Source: SH-MAG3 sp036374995 (lineage in GTDB: Bacteria > Gemmatimonadota > Gemmatimonadetes > Longimicrobiales > RSA9). From it: a DNA stretch of 64,000 bases. The stretch lies in NCBI GenBank assembly GCA_036374995.1, contig DASUSS010000007.1, positions 1 through 64,000 on the forward strand. Direction: 5' to 3'. The number at the start of each line of letters is the position of its first letter. The stretch's first letter is position 1. The translations under genes were made by a program, and so were the position numbers. Shown piece after piece: positions 18,579-27,385 of the stretch. A model generated the notes under the pieces. It was not told the origin of the DNA. It made no database searches and saw only the letters and a list, made by a program, of their open reading frames with translations.

Positions 18579-18684
18579 TCCCCCACGTACCTGGCGGGGC
18601 GCGGGCTGTAGAACGTGCGGTCCGTGCCTCTTGTCTTCTGCCGTATCGCACATCGTCTGGCACAGCTTTATGCTGGAGGCGACG

Positions 18685-19335
18685 ATGCCGGATCAACTCA
18701 CAGACCTGGAACGCCGCGTACTCGATTATCTCGTCGAGTATCTGCGGGCGAACACGTACCAGCCCTCGATTCGCGAGATCGGACGGGAGTTCGCGATCAA
18801 GAGCACGAAAACGGTGTCCGAGCTGCTCCAGTCGCTCGCGGACAAGGGCTGGATCGAGCGCGACCCCTCGCGCTCGCGCGGTGTGCGCCTGCTCGGCGTC
18901 GAGATGCGCGTCCAGACGGTGAGTCTGCCCGTGTACGATTCCGCCGATAACACGGCGGCCGCCGCGCACTTCGAGCTCGACCGCAAGATCGTCGCGGCAC
19001 ACGGCGCGTTCCTGCTCCCGATGACCGGCGACCACCTGCGCGAGGACGGGGTCCGGCCCGGCGACCTCCTCATCGTCGAGCCGGTCGATGTGCAGACGCT
19101 CGAGAACGGCGACCTCGTCGTCGCCCGGTCCGGCGGGTCGAGCACCGCGCGCCGATGCCTGCGCAATGGCACCGACATCTGCCTCGAGCCCGTCCGCAAC
19201 GGCGAGATCGCGCTCACCGTGACAACGCGTCAGGCTGCGACCGTCATCCGTGGCCGTGTCACCGGCCTCGTGCGGCGCATGCACGTCCCGCAGCCGGATG
19301 GAAGGCCCGCTGCCGTCTCTGTCGCTGCCAGCTGA
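18685..19335 (+). CDS. LexA-like repressor with degenerate S24 protease domain
   Basis: The 216-residue protein has a LexA-type winged helix: LTDLERRVLDYLVEYL, PSIREIGREF and STKTVSELLQSLADKGWI with RDPSRSRGVRL. The C-terminal S24-like domain is recognisable (GVRPGDLLIVEP, ENGDLVVA), but the GDSM catalytic serine position reads GDHL (His117), the lysine of VKRL reads ARRCL (Arg156), and no Ala-Gly cleavage site is seen in SADNTAAAAHF (86-96). RecA-stimulated autocleavage is therefore not expected. ATG 18685 has GGAGG at 18675-18679; longer in-frame starts lack one. It overlaps tadA by 38 bases. It may be a constitutive, ligand-responsive or antagonist LexA paralogue. Confidence 0.85.
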   Translation: MPDQLTDLERRVLDYLVEYLRANTYQPSIREIGREFAIKSTKTVSELLQSLADKGWIERDPSRSRGVRLLGVEMRVQTVSLPVYDSADNTAAAAHFELDRKIVAAHGAFLLPMTGDHLREDGVRPGDLLIVEPVDVQTLENGDLVVARSGGSSTARRCLRNGTDICLEPVRNGEIALTVTTRQAATVIRGRVTGLVRRMHVPQPDGRPAAVSVAAS

Positions 19336-19807
19336 CGTTCCGATCCAGCACGATCAGGCCGTCGAGGACGCGCTGTGGATGCAGCGCGCGCTCGAGCTCG
19401 CCTTTGCCGCCGTCTCCGTCCACGAAGTGCCGGTCGGCTGCGTGCTCGTCCACGCGGGCCGCCTGATCGCCGAGGCGCACAACCTCACGCGCACCGTCGA
19501 CGATCCCACGGCTCACGCCGAGATGGTCGTCCTTCGACGGGCCGCCCGGCGCCTCGGCACGGCGCGGCTGCTCGACACCACGTTGTACGTGACCCTCGAG
19601 CCGTGCGCGATGTGCGCCGGCGCCGTCGTGCTCGCCCGGGTGAAGCGCCTCGTCTTCGCGGCCGCGGATCCGAAGACCGGAATGTGCGGATCGCTCGGCT
19701 GCATCGTGCAGGATCGCCGGCTCAACCACCGCGTCGACCTCGCATCCGGTGTGCTCGCCGAGCCCGCCGGCGAGTTGCTCCGCGGGTTCTTCCGCGCACG
19801 CCGCTGA
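19298..19807 (+). CDS. tadA: tRNA-specific adenosine deaminase TadA
   Basis: A 169-residue cytidine-deaminase-fold enzyme that converts A34 to inosine in tRNA-Arg(ACG). Zinc motifs DPTAHAEM and TLEPCAMCAGAV are intact, with catalytic Glu in HAE. The MCGSLGCIVQDRRLNHRV segment is typical of TadA. The start is uncertain: ATG 19298 overlaps the LexA-like gene, while ATG 19379 would begin at MQRALELAF, close to the fold's first helix. Confidence 0.92.
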   Translation: MEGPLPSLSLPADVPIQHDQAVEDALWMQRALELAFAAVSVHEVPVGCVLVHAGRLIAEAHNLTRTVDDPTAHAEMVVLRRAARRLGTARLLDTTLYVTLEPCAMCAGAVVLARVKRLVFAAADPKTGMCGSLGCIVQDRRLNHRVDLASGVLAEPAGELLRGFFRARR

Positions 19808-19833
19808 AGGCGGGCACGTGGCCGGTCGTTTTT

Positions 19834-20009
19834 CGCGCAGAGTTCGCCGAGAAACGAACTGATCGGGAGCCGCTTCCGCCGTGCCGCGGCTCGCGTCGCA
19901 ACGCAGGCTTACCAAGTTGAAGAAACTACAAAAGGGCTGACGTCTCAGAAGAGATGCCGATGCGCGCAGTTGCCTCCCGAACCTCGCAGTCCTCGGCGAA
20001 CTCTGCGCG
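19834..20009. repeat. inverted repeat, copy 1 of a dispersed family
   Basis: The 18-base arm CGCGCAGAGTTCGCCGAG (19834-19851) is repeated inverted at 19992-20009, with 140 bases between. The right arm continues into AATCCGTT, as do the copies at 26001 and 60101. It lies between the convergent tadA and NhaC-type genes. Confidence 0.7.
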
Positions 20010-20066
20010 GAATCCGTTGTGGTTCACGTCATCGCCGGCGCGATGCGGTTGGCACGGACCGGGCGG

Positions 20067-21710
20067 CTATCCTGCCGCAGTACGCTCCGCATCCACCTTC
20101 CTCCCGACCAGCCTGAGCAGCACGAACAGCACGAGCACGCCGATCGGCAGTGAGACGAACGGGCTCAATCCGAAGGAGGTCGGTATGTCGCCGACGAGCA
20201 TCCCGACGGTGGCCACGGCGAGTGCGTACGGCAGCTGCGTGCGCACATGGTCGATGTGGTCGGCGCCGGACGCCATCGAGCTCATGATCGTCGTGTCGGA
20301 GATCGGCGAGCAGTGGTCGCCGAAGATGGACCCCGCCATGACGGAGCTGATGACGCCCAGCAGGATCGAGTAGTGCTCGCCGCCGTCGAACGTGACGGCG
20401 GCACCCATCGCGACGGCGAGCGGGATCACGACGGGGAAGAGAATGCTCATCGTGCCCCAGGAGGTGCCCGTCGCGAAGGAGATCAGCGCGGCGATGCCGA
20501 ACACGAGCACGGGCAGCGTGACGATCGGCAGCGCATCGCTGATCTGCGCTGCCAGGTAGCCGCCCGTGTTGAGCGCCTCGGTGACATCGCCGAGGCCCCA
20601 GGCGAGCACGAGGATGACGATGGCCATGAACATCGCCCGCATCCCGTTCACCATCGCTTCGATACCCTGCTGAAGCGTCAGCACGCGGGCCGCTATCGCC
20701 ATGAGCAGTGCGACTGCGACGCCGCTCGCCGACGCCCAGATCAGCGTGCGGAACGGGTCCGCGCCGCCGACGATGTTGCGCAGGTTCGGCTCGGCGCCCT
20801 CGAGCGCGGCCACGCCCGTACTGATAATGCCGGCCAGCGCGACGGCGATCACGACCAGTACCGGAATGCCCGCGAACTGCCAGCGGTGTGGCGTGCCGGC
20901 ATCGGGCTCCAGCACGCCGCCCGACACGTCCGCCGCCGGCGTGGCACCCGGCCGCAGCAGCTCGCCGGTCGTCCGCGCCCGCCGCTCCGCGGCGAGCATC
21001 GGGCCGAAGTCGCGGCCCGTGAGCACCGTCATCACGACGAACGTCACGGCGAGGATCGGATAGAAGAGGTAGGGGATCGAATGCAGGAACACGCTGAACG
21101 GATTGGCGCCGATCAGCTCCGCGCGCATCGCCGCGTCGGTCGTCTGGGTGGCGGCGTTCTGGAGCGAGTCGCCGATCAGCGAGATCTCGAATCCGACCCA
21201 CGTCGAGATCACCGCAATGGCCGCGACCGGCGCGGCCGTCGAGTCGACGATGTAGGAGAGCTTCTCGCGCGACACGCGGAGCCGATCCGTCACCGGCCGC
21301 ATCGTGTTGCCGACGATCAGCGTGTTCGCGTAGTCGTCGAAGAAGATGATGATGCCGGCGAGCCACGTGAAGAACAGGCCGCGGCGTGGCGATGTCGCGA
21401 GTGGTCGCAGCGCCTCCACGATGCCGCGCGTACCGCCGCTCCGGCTGATGATCCCGACCATTCCGCCGAGCATCAGTGAGAACACGATGATCGAGACCTT
21501 GTCCGCGTCCTGGGCGGTCGCGCCGACGATGAACTGATCGAGGGTGCGCAGGGAGGCCACGAGCGGATTCCAGTCGTTGAGCAGCAGGGCACCGAGCCAG
21601 ATGCCGATGAACAGCGACACCACGACCTCGCGGAAGATCAGCGCGAACACGATGGCGATGAGCGGCGGCAGCAGGGTGAGCCATCCTGGCTCGACGGGAA
21701 TTGTCATCAT
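20067..21710 (-). CDS. NhaC-family Na+/H+ antiporter
   Basis: The 547-residue polytopic membrane protein has 11 to 12 helices. Family features include WLAGIIIFFDDYANTLIVG, TWVGFEISLIGD, SFATGTSWGTMSILFPVV and FGDHCSPISDTTIMSSMAS. Members exchange sodium or organic cations for protons. ATG 21710 is followed at once by a second ATG (21707); neither has a strong ribosome site. The gene stands alone, divergent from the pyr operon. Confidence 0.9.
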   Translation of the reverse strand: MMTIPVEPGWLTLLPPLIAIVFALIFREVVVSLFIGIWLGALLLNDWNPLVASLRTLDQFIVGATAQDADKVSIIVFSLMLGGMVGIISRSGGTRGIVEALRPLATSPRRGLFFTWLAGIIIFFDDYANTLIVGNTMRPVTDRLRVSREKLSYIVDSTAAPVAAIAVISTWVGFEISLIGDSLQNAATQTTDAAMRAELIGANPFSVFLHSIPYLFYPILAVTFVVMTVLTGRDFGPMLAAERRARTTGELLRPGATPAADVSGGVLEPDAGTPHRWQFAGIPVLVVIAVALAGIISTGVAALEGAEPNLRNIVGGADPFRTLIWASASGVAVALLMAIAARVLTLQQGIEAMVNGMRAMFMAIVILVLAWGLGDVTEALNTGGYLAAQISDALPIVTLPVLVFGIAALISFATGTSWGTMSILFPVVIPLAVAMGAAVTFDGGEHYSILLGVISSVMAGSIFGDHCSPISDTTIMSSMASGADHIDHVRTQLPYALAVATVGMLVGDIPTSFGLSPFVSLPIGVLVLFVLLRLVGRKVDAERTAAG

Positions 21711-21821
21711 GAGAGTCGGGCGCGGGTGACAGCCGTGACCGACGATTCGAGTCACAGCGGCACGGTCGGGACGAGCGAAGCTAGGCCTTCGCCGCCGGTG
21801 TGTAAAGGCATTCGGCGCTCG

Positions 21822-21851
21822 TTGACAGCGTGCCCGCGCGGTCCGTACCTT
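21822..21851 (+). promoter_or_regulatory. pyr operon promoter
   Basis: TTGACA (21822-21827), 18-base spacer, TACCTT (21846-21851). The transcript would have a leader of only about 27 bases, too short for a PyrR attenuator. Confidence 0.5.
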
Positions 21852-21884
21852 CCGCCGGCCCTCGACCCCCCGAACCGAAGTGAC

Positions 21885-22445
21885 ATGGCACCTCCCGAGC
21901 GCCAGCAGCTGATGAACGAGCGCGCCGTAGAGCGCGCCCTCGCGCGTATGGCCCGGGAGATCGTCGACCGAAACAATGGCGTGAGCCTGCTCTGCGTCAT
22001 GGGCGTGCAGCGGCGCGGCGTGCAGCTGGCCGGACTCATTGCCGCGGAGATCGAGCGCGCGGAGGGCGAGCGCCCACCCGTCGGTACCCTCGACATCACG
22101 CTCTATCGCGACGACCTCACCGCGATCGGGCCGCGCCCGATCCTTGGCGAGACCCGCCTGCCGCCCGGCGGCATCGATGGTCGCCATCTCGTGATCGTCG
22201 ACGACGTGCTCTACACCGGACGCACCGCGCGCGCCGCCCTCGACGAACTCGCCGATTTCGGCCGCCCCGCCCGTATCTGGCTGTGCGTACTCGTCGACCG
22301 CGGCGGCCGCGAGCTGCCGATCCAGCCGGACATCGTCGGCCGAACGGTCGAGGCCGGTCCGGATCAGGTCGTCGAGGTGCTCGTGCCGGACCTGGACGGC
22401 AGGCTCGGCGTGGAGATCGCGCGCAGGCCTGCGGAGGGCGCGTGA
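21885..22445 (+). CDS. pyrR: PyrR bifunctional regulator / uracil phosphoribosyltransferase
   Basis: A 186-residue type I PRTase with the PRPP loop VIVDDVLYTGRTARAA (near 104) and the RDDL segment characteristic of PyrR. PyrR proteins bind pyr mRNA and also make UMP from uracil. Here the leader is too short for classical attenuation. ATG 21885 is preferred; the longer frame upstream crosses the promoter. It overlaps pyrB by 4 bases. Confidence 0.92.
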   Translation: MAPPERQQLMNERAVERALARMAREIVDRNNGVSLLCVMGVQRRGVQLAGLIAAEIERAEGERPPVGTLDITLYRDDLTAIGPRPILGETRLPPGGIDGRHLVIVDDVLYTGRTARAALDELADFGRPARIWLCVLVDRGGRELPIQPDIVGRTVEAGPDQVVEVLVPDLDGRLGVEIARRPAEGA

Positions 22446-23410
22446 CGCAGAATCCGCCGCCCGCTCTCGGCAAGGATCTGACCGGCCTCGAGCGCCTGAG
22501 TGCCGATCAGATTCGCGCCATCCTGGATACGGCCGAGCCGTTCAAGGAGATCAGCGAGCGCGCCATCAAGAAGGTGCCGGTGCTGCGCGGCAAGACGATC
22601 GTAAACCTGTTCTTCGAGGCATCGACGCGCACACGCATCTCGTTCGAGTTCGCCGAGAAGCGGCTGTCCGCCGATACGGTCAACATTGCGGCGAGCGGAT
22701 CCAGCGTGCAGAAGGGGGAGACGCTGGTCGACACGGCGCGCAACCTCGAGGCGATGCGCATCGACATGGTCGTGATCCGCCATGGCTCATCCGGGGCGGC
22801 GCAGTTCCTCGCCGACCGCATTCCGTCGAATGTGATCAATGCCGGTGATGGCCGGCACGAGCACCCGACCCAGGGACTGCTCGACATCCTCACCATTCGC
22901 GACCACCGCGGACCGATCGAGGGGCAGCGCATCTGCATTGTCGGTGATGTCCTCCACTCGCGTGTCGCGCGCTCCAATATATGGGGCCTCAGGAAGCTGG
23001 GCGCCGAGGTCGCCGTCTGCGCACCGCGCACGCTGCTGCCGCGCGACATCGCGGATCTCGGCGTCCATGTCTTCGCGCGGGTCGAGGAAGCGATCGAGTG
23101 GGCGGATGTTCTCAACGTGCTCCGCCTCCAGCTCGAGCGCATGCATGCCGGGTTCGTGCCGAGTCTCCGTGAGTACAACCGGTTCTTCGGCGTGACGCGC
23201 GAACGCATCGAGCGTGCGCCACGCGAGCTGCTCATCCTGCACCCCGGACCGATGAACCGCGGCGTCGAGATCGACAGCGACGTGGCCGACGGCCCGCATT
23301 CGGTCATCCTCGACCAGGTCACCAACGGCGTCGCGATACGAATGGCCGTCCTGTACCTGCTGGCCGGTGGCGTTCCCGAGAGGGCGGAGGCCGCAAAACA
23401 TGCCGACTGA
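22442..23410 (+). CDS. pyrB: aspartate carbamoyltransferase catalytic chain
   Basis: The 322-residue enzyme condenses carbamoyl phosphate and aspartate, the first committed step of pyrimidine synthesis. The carbamoyl-phosphate motif FFEASTRTRISFE, the HPTQGLLDI motif and the LHPGPMNRGVEI aspartate motif are intact. No regulatory chain PyrI is nearby. A GTG start overlaps the pyrR stop, and the end overlaps pyrC by 11 bases. Confidence 0.97.
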   Translation: MTQNPPPALGKDLTGLERLSADQIRAILDTAEPFKEISERAIKKVPVLRGKTIVNLFFEASTRTRISFEFAEKRLSADTVNIAASGSSVQKGETLVDTARNLEAMRIDMVVIRHGSSGAAQFLADRIPSNVINAGDGRHEHPTQGLLDILTIRDHRGPIEGQRICIVGDVLHSRVARSNIWGLRKLGAEVAVCAPRTLLPRDIADLGVHVFARVEEAIEWADVLNVLRLQLERMHAGFVPSLREYNRFFGVTRERIERAPRELLILHPGPMNRGVEIDSDVADGPHSVILDQVTNGVAIRMAVLYLLAGGVPERAEAAKHAD

Positions 23411-24716
23411 GCCGCGCGCCGGTCAGCCGCTGCTGCTGCGTGGCGGCCGGGTCATCGATCCCGCTTCTTCACGCGATACGACTGCGGACGTGCTCGTCGC
23501 GGATGGTCGCATCGTCGATGTCGCTACGAGCCTCGGCTCGCCCGACGATGCGCACGTCATCGATGTCGACGGACTGGTCGTGTGTCCGGGGCTCATAGAC
23601 CTGCACGTGCACCTGCGCGAGCCGGGGCAGGAGCACAAGGAGACGATTGCGAGCGGCGCCGCCGCCGCCGCCGCCGGCGGGTTCACCGCAGTCTGCGCCA
23701 TGCCGAACACCGACCCCCCCATCGATGACCCGGCCGCAGTCGGATACGTGCGCGCGGAGGGCGTGCGCGCGGGCGCTGCACGCGTCTATCCGTGCGGCGC
23801 CGTGTCGATCGGCCAGCACGGCGAGCGTCTGACCGAGATCGGCGAGATGATCGATGCCGGTGCCGTCGCGATCACCGATGACGGACGCCCGGTCCCCACG
23901 GCCGGACTGATGCGGCTCGCGCTCGAGTACGCGCGCACGTTCGGCATTCCGGTCGCGAGCCATTGTGAGGACAGCACACTCTCGCGCGGCGGCTCGATGA
24001 ACGAGGGGACGATGTCGACGCGTCTCGGGCTGATCGGCATTCCGAACGCCGCGGAGGACATCTGCATCGCGCGCGACCTCATGCTCGCAGAGCTGACCGG
24101 CGGCCGACTCCACATCCAGCACGTCTCGACACGACTCGGCGTGCACATGATCCGCGCGGCCAGGGAGAGGGGAATTGCCGTTACCGCGGAAGCGACACCG
24201 CATCACTTCACGCTGACCGATGAAGCGATCGAGGCGTACCGCACGGACGCGAAGGTGAATCCGCCGCTGCGCACGGCCGCCGATCGCGATGCCGTCATCG
24301 AGGGCGTTCGCGACGGCACGCTCGATGTCATCGCGACCGACCACGCGCCGCACCACTACGATGAGAAGGAGCAGGCGTTCGAGGATGCGCCGTTCGGCCT
24401 CGTCGGGCTGGAGACCGCGCTCGGGCTCGCGATCACGCAGCTCGTCGACGAGGACATCCTCGACCTGCCCACGCTCGTGCTGCGCATGAGTACCGCGCCC
24501 GCGCGGGCGTTCAACCTGCCGGGCGGCTCGCTGGAGCGCGGCGCGCCGGCCGACATCACCGTGTTCGATCCCTCGTGGCGCTGGACCGTCGACCCGCGAC
24601 GGTTCCGCTCGAAGAGCCGGAACACGCCATTCGCCGGTCGCGAGCTCCGCGGCCGGGCGGTCTACACCATCGTGGACGGACGCATCGTGCACGACGCGTC
24701 CGGGGAACGGACGTGA
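23400..24716 (+). CDS. pyrC: dihydroorotase
   Basis: A 438-residue amidohydrolase that cyclises carbamoyl-aspartate. Metal motif DLHVHLREPGQEHKE is near 64, with SHCEDS, HIQHVSTR, AEATPHHF and ATDHAPHHYDEKEQ following, so the site looks active. This is the PyrC/PyrX class II type. ATG 23400 lies inside the end of pyrB; the stop overlaps the next gene (GTGA). Confidence 0.96.
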   Translation: MPTEPRAGQPLLLRGGRVIDPASSRDTTADVLVADGRIVDVATSLGSPDDAHVIDVDGLVVCPGLIDLHVHLREPGQEHKETIASGAAAAAAGGFTAVCAMPNTDPPIDDPAAVGYVRAEGVRAGAARVYPCGAVSIGQHGERLTEIGEMIDAGAVAITDDGRPVPTAGLMRLALEYARTFGIPVASHCEDSTLSRGGSMNEGTMSTRLGLIGIPNAAEDICIARDLMLAELTGGRLHIQHVSTRLGVHMIRAARERGIAVTAEATPHHFTLTDEAIEAYRTDAKVNPPLRTAADRDAVIEGVRDGTLDVIATDHAPHHYDEKEQAFEDAPFGLVGLETALGLAITQLVDEDILDLPTLVLRMSTAPARAFNLPGGSLERGAPADITVFDPSWRWTVDPRRFRSKSRNTPFAGRELRGRAVYTIVDGRIVHDASGERT

Positions 24717-25846
24717 GTACCGGCGCCGATCCCACGCCGCGCGAGTGGGTCGGCGACCGCGAGTTCCCCTGGCCGCCAACGCTCGGCCTCCCCGACCTCG
24801 ACGAGGTCGTCGCCTGCTTCACCATCCAGTCCGTGAGCATCGGTCAGACGCGCGCCGATGCGCCGTTCCTGAAGCTGCGCCTCGCCGATTCCTACGGCAC
24901 GCTCGAGGCCCGCATGTGGGAGGGGGTCGAGGCCGTGATGGACCGGCTGCGGCCAGGGATGTACGTCGGCGTGCGCGGCCGCGTCGAGCGCTATCAGGAA
25001 GAGCGTCAGCTGCGCATCGAGCAGATCGCTCCCCTGCGCGTCGAGTTGGACGACCTCGTGCTGTTCCTGCCCCGGTCGGCGCGCCCGGCCGAGCACATGG
25101 ACGCCGAGCTCGCCGCCGCAGTGGAGTCCGTGCGCGATGCGCCGCTGCGCGCGCTGCTCGCGGCGCTGCTCGGCGCGACGACCGACACCGGCCACGCGTT
25201 CCGGCTCGCGCCGGCGGCGAAGCAGAACCACCACGCCTACCTCGGCGGACTGCTCGAGCACACGCTGTCCGTCGTCCGCGTGAGTGACCTGCTCGCCGAG
25301 CATTACGGGCCCGCACTCGATCGCGATCTGCTCATTGCCGGCGCACTGCTGCACGACATAGGCAAGATCCGCGAGATCGGCGCGCGCGCGGGCTTTCCCT
25401 ACACCGACGAGGGCAAGCTGCTCGGCCACATCCTGATCGGGCTCGAGATCGTCAGGGATGCTGCCGCCGCAGTGCCGGGACTGCACCCCTCGCGATTGAT
25501 GCTGCTCCAGCACCTCATCGCCAGCCATCAGGGCCGCTACGAGTGGCAGAGCCCCCGGGAGCCGCGCACGCTCGAGGCGCTCGTGCTCCACTATGCCGAC
25601 GACCTCGACGCGAAGCTGAACCAGGCCGGATCCCTCATTCAGGCCGTGCCGGCCGGCTGGACCGCCTACGATCGCAGCCTCGCTCGCGACTTTCTCCGGC
25701 ACCACGACGTGGGCGACGACGCACCCGTGAGCCGCAGGCCGGCCGACCAGCCGCCGGAGCAGCCGGTCCAGTTACCACCGACCATTCCGTCCGCGCCGCC
25801 ACCGCCCGATCCCGTGCGCGACACGCTCGATTTATTCGACGGCTGA
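24713..25846 (+). CDS. yhaM: OB-fold/HD-domain 3'-5' exoribonuclease (YhaM family)
   Basis: The 377-residue protein has an OB-type nucleic-acid domain (about 30-110, FLKLRLADSYGTLEARMWEG) and an HD phosphohydrolase domain with HHAYLGGLLEHT and ALLHDIGKIREIG, the YhaM architecture. B. subtilis YhaM degrades RNA or single-stranded DNA from the 3' end. The last 45 residues are proline-rich, longer than usual. A GTG start overlaps pyrC, so it is the last gene of the pyr operon although its role is not pyrimidine synthesis. Confidence 0.85.
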   Translation: MSTGADPTPREWVGDREFPWPPTLGLPDLDEVVACFTIQSVSIGQTRADAPFLKLRLADSYGTLEARMWEGVEAVMDRLRPGMYVGVRGRVERYQEERQLRIEQIAPLRVELDDLVLFLPRSARPAEHMDAELAAAVESVRDAPLRALLAALLGATTDTGHAFRLAPAAKQNHHAYLGGLLEHTLSVVRVSDLLAEHYGPALDRDLLIAGALLHDIGKIREIGARAGFPYTDEGKLLGHILIGLEIVRDAAAAVPGLHPSRLMLLQHLIASHQGRYEWQSPREPRTLEALVLHYADDLDAKLNQAGSLIQAVPAGWTAYDRSLARDFLRHHDVGDDAPVSRRPADQPPEQPVQLPPTIPSAPPPPDPVRDTLDLFDG

Positions 25847-25901
25847 GCGCAGAGCCGGCAACGCGCAGGAGCAGGGAAACGGGCAGGGTACGGCAACAGA
25901 A

Positions 25902-26024
25902 TCAATCGCGGAGTTCGCGGAGGACTGAGAGAAAACCATGAGAGCCAGGCGCCATCCGAAGTCGGCTGATCCAGGGTCCTCGCCCTCCTGATGGGCTCGC
26001 GTCCTCCGCGAACTCCGCGATTGA
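25902..26024. repeat. inverted repeat, copy 2 of the dispersed family
   Basis: A perfect 24-base arm at 25902-25925 (TCAATCGCGGAGTTCGCGG then AGGAC) is repeated inverted at 26001-26024, followed by ATCCGTT. It sits between the convergent yhaM and rpsT genes, upstream of the rpsT terminator on the plus map. Confidence 0.75.
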
Positions 26025-26065
26025 ATCCGTTTTCCGTTTGCGTCTTGTGCCGGGGACTTCGCAAT

Positions 26066-26092
26066 GAAAAAGCCCCGCGACAGAGCGGGGCT
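26066..26092 (-). terminator. rpsT intrinsic terminator
   Basis: Read on the minus strand, AGCCCCGC (26092-26085), a 6-base loop, GCGGGGCT (26078-26071) and TTTTT. It ends rpsT 26 bases after its stop. Confidence 0.85.
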
Positions 26093-26118
26093 GATGTGAA
26101 CCGGTGACGGTGCGGCGG

Positions 26119-26376
26119 TCAGGCGCTCAGAGCAGACACCTTCCGGGCGAGCTGCGACTTCTTGCGAGCGGCCTTGTTCGGGTGGATGATCCGGCGGCTG
26201 GCCATCCGGTCGAGCAGCGACGCGACCTCGCGGTACGCAGCGGTGGCGGTATCGGCATCCTGCGCATTCATGACCTTCTTGATTGCCGTCTTCATGCGCG
26301 AGCGCTGCGAGCGGTTGTTCTCCGCGCGCTTCTCTGCCTGACGGATCCGCTTCCGTGCGCTGGCCGTGTTCGCCAA
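26119..26376 (-). CDS. rpsT: 30S ribosomal protein S20
   Basis: An 85-residue basic protein with the S20 pattern SARKRIRQAEKRAENNRSQ, followed by KTAIKKV and IIHPNKAARKKSQL. It starts with TTG (26376) after AGGAGG; E. coli rpsT also starts with UUG. Monocistronic, with its own promoter and terminator. Confidence 0.96.
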   Translation of the reverse strand: MANTASARKRIRQAEKRAENNRSQRSRMKTAIKKVMNAQDADTATAAYREVASLLDRMASRRIIHPNKAARKKSQLARKVSALSA

Positions 26377-26423
26377 GCCGGGCCTCCTGCGAGTGGTGCT
26401 GTGTGCAGCTATTCGAGCCTTGA

Positions 26424-26452
26424 AGTCTACCCGGCTCCCGGAGTACTGTCAA
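26424..26452 (-). promoter_or_regulatory. rpsT promoter
   Basis: On the minus strand TTGACA (26452-26447), 17-base spacer, TAGACT (26429-26424); close to consensus. Confidence 0.65.
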
Positions 26453-26575
26453 TGCCTCCGCGCCCCGGTCGGGGGTGGCGCCGTCGGCCTGCCCGGCATA
26501 GCTTCTTCCGCCTATGAAGTCTCCCTTCGCAGGCGTCCCGGCGACGGTCGGCGGGGGCGGTCCGCTGCGGCGCGA

Positions 26576-27385
26576 ATGTCTGTCGAACTGCCGAAATCCC
26601 GGAATTTCGAGATGGCCGAAGTAGCGCACCCGGTCGCGAGCGCGGACGGCGCATTCGTCGTGGAGCTGGACCGGTTCTCGGGCCCGCTCGACCTGCTGCT
26701 GCACCTGATCCGGGAGCAGGACATCGACATATTCGACATACCGATCGCGCAGATCACCGCGCAGTTCCTGCGCGCGGTGTCGGCGGTCGAGGAGGTGGGG
26801 CTGGATCGGGCGGGCGAGTTTCTGGAGATGGCGGCGACGCTGGTGCGGATCAAGGCGCAGATGCTGCTGCCGCGCCGCATCGATGGTACGGGCGAGCTGG
26901 AGGATCCACGTGCGGAGCTGGTGCGGCGGCTGCTCGAGTACGAGCATTTCCGGGAGGCCTCGCTGCGGCTGGCCGAGGCGGAGGCGGACCGGTCGCGGCG
27001 GTACGCGCGCGGCCACGTGCCGCCACGGACGCCGCCGCCGCCGGTGACGGAGCTGGAGCTGTCGTGGGACGAGGTCTTCGCGGCCGCGCTGCGGCTGAAC
27101 GAGCGCCCGCCGCCACCGGAGGATCATGTGGTGATGACGCGGGCGGTGCCCGTCGAGGACAAGATCGGGCTGATCATGCAGACGCTGGCGCGGCTCGCGC
27201 GCGTGGAGTTCCGCAGGCTCGTCGCGCCGTTCCACGACAAGCTCCATGGCGTGGTGACGTTCATCGCGGCACTCGAGCTGGCGAAGCGCCGGCAGGTCGC
27301 AATGCGGCAGAGCGAGCTGTTCGCGGACATCTGGCTGTACCGGAGGAAGGACGAGGAGTCGGATGCGTCTGACGCAGATCATTGA
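26576..27385 (+). CDS. scpA: segregation and condensation protein ScpA
   Basis: A 269-residue kleisin of the SMC-ScpAB condensin. The N-terminal FVVELDRFSGPLDLLLHLIREQ and the DIFDIPIAQIT segment are diagnostic, and the winged-helix C-terminus (TFIAALELAKRRQVAMRQ) is complete. The start could also be ATG 26612 (MAEVAHP); neither has a strong ribosome site. The end overlaps scpB by 23 bases. Confidence 0.93.
   Translation: MSVELPKSRNFEMAEVAHPVASADGAFVVELDRFSGPLDLLLHLIREQDIDIFDIPIAQITAQFLRAVSAVEEVGLDRAGEFLEMAATLVRIKAQMLLPRRIDGTGELEDPRAELVRRLLEYEHFREASLRLAEAEADRSRRYARGHVPPRTPPPPVTELELSWDEVFAAALRLNERPPPPEDHVVMTRAVPVEDKIGLIMQTLARLARVEFRRLVAPFHDKLHGVVTFIAALELAKRRQVAMRQSELFADIWLYRRKDEESDASDADH

Noticed and set aside
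18544..19284. 246-codon minus-strand frame ending in PPGLEPGLS
   Set aside because: Antisense of tRNA-Gln and of the LexA-like gene; the C-terminus is again a tRNA-derived artefact.
23644..23690. GCC-rich triplet run in pyrC as a microsatellite
   Set aside because: It encodes the Ala-rich helix of dihydroorotase and is in frame; no sign of slippage.
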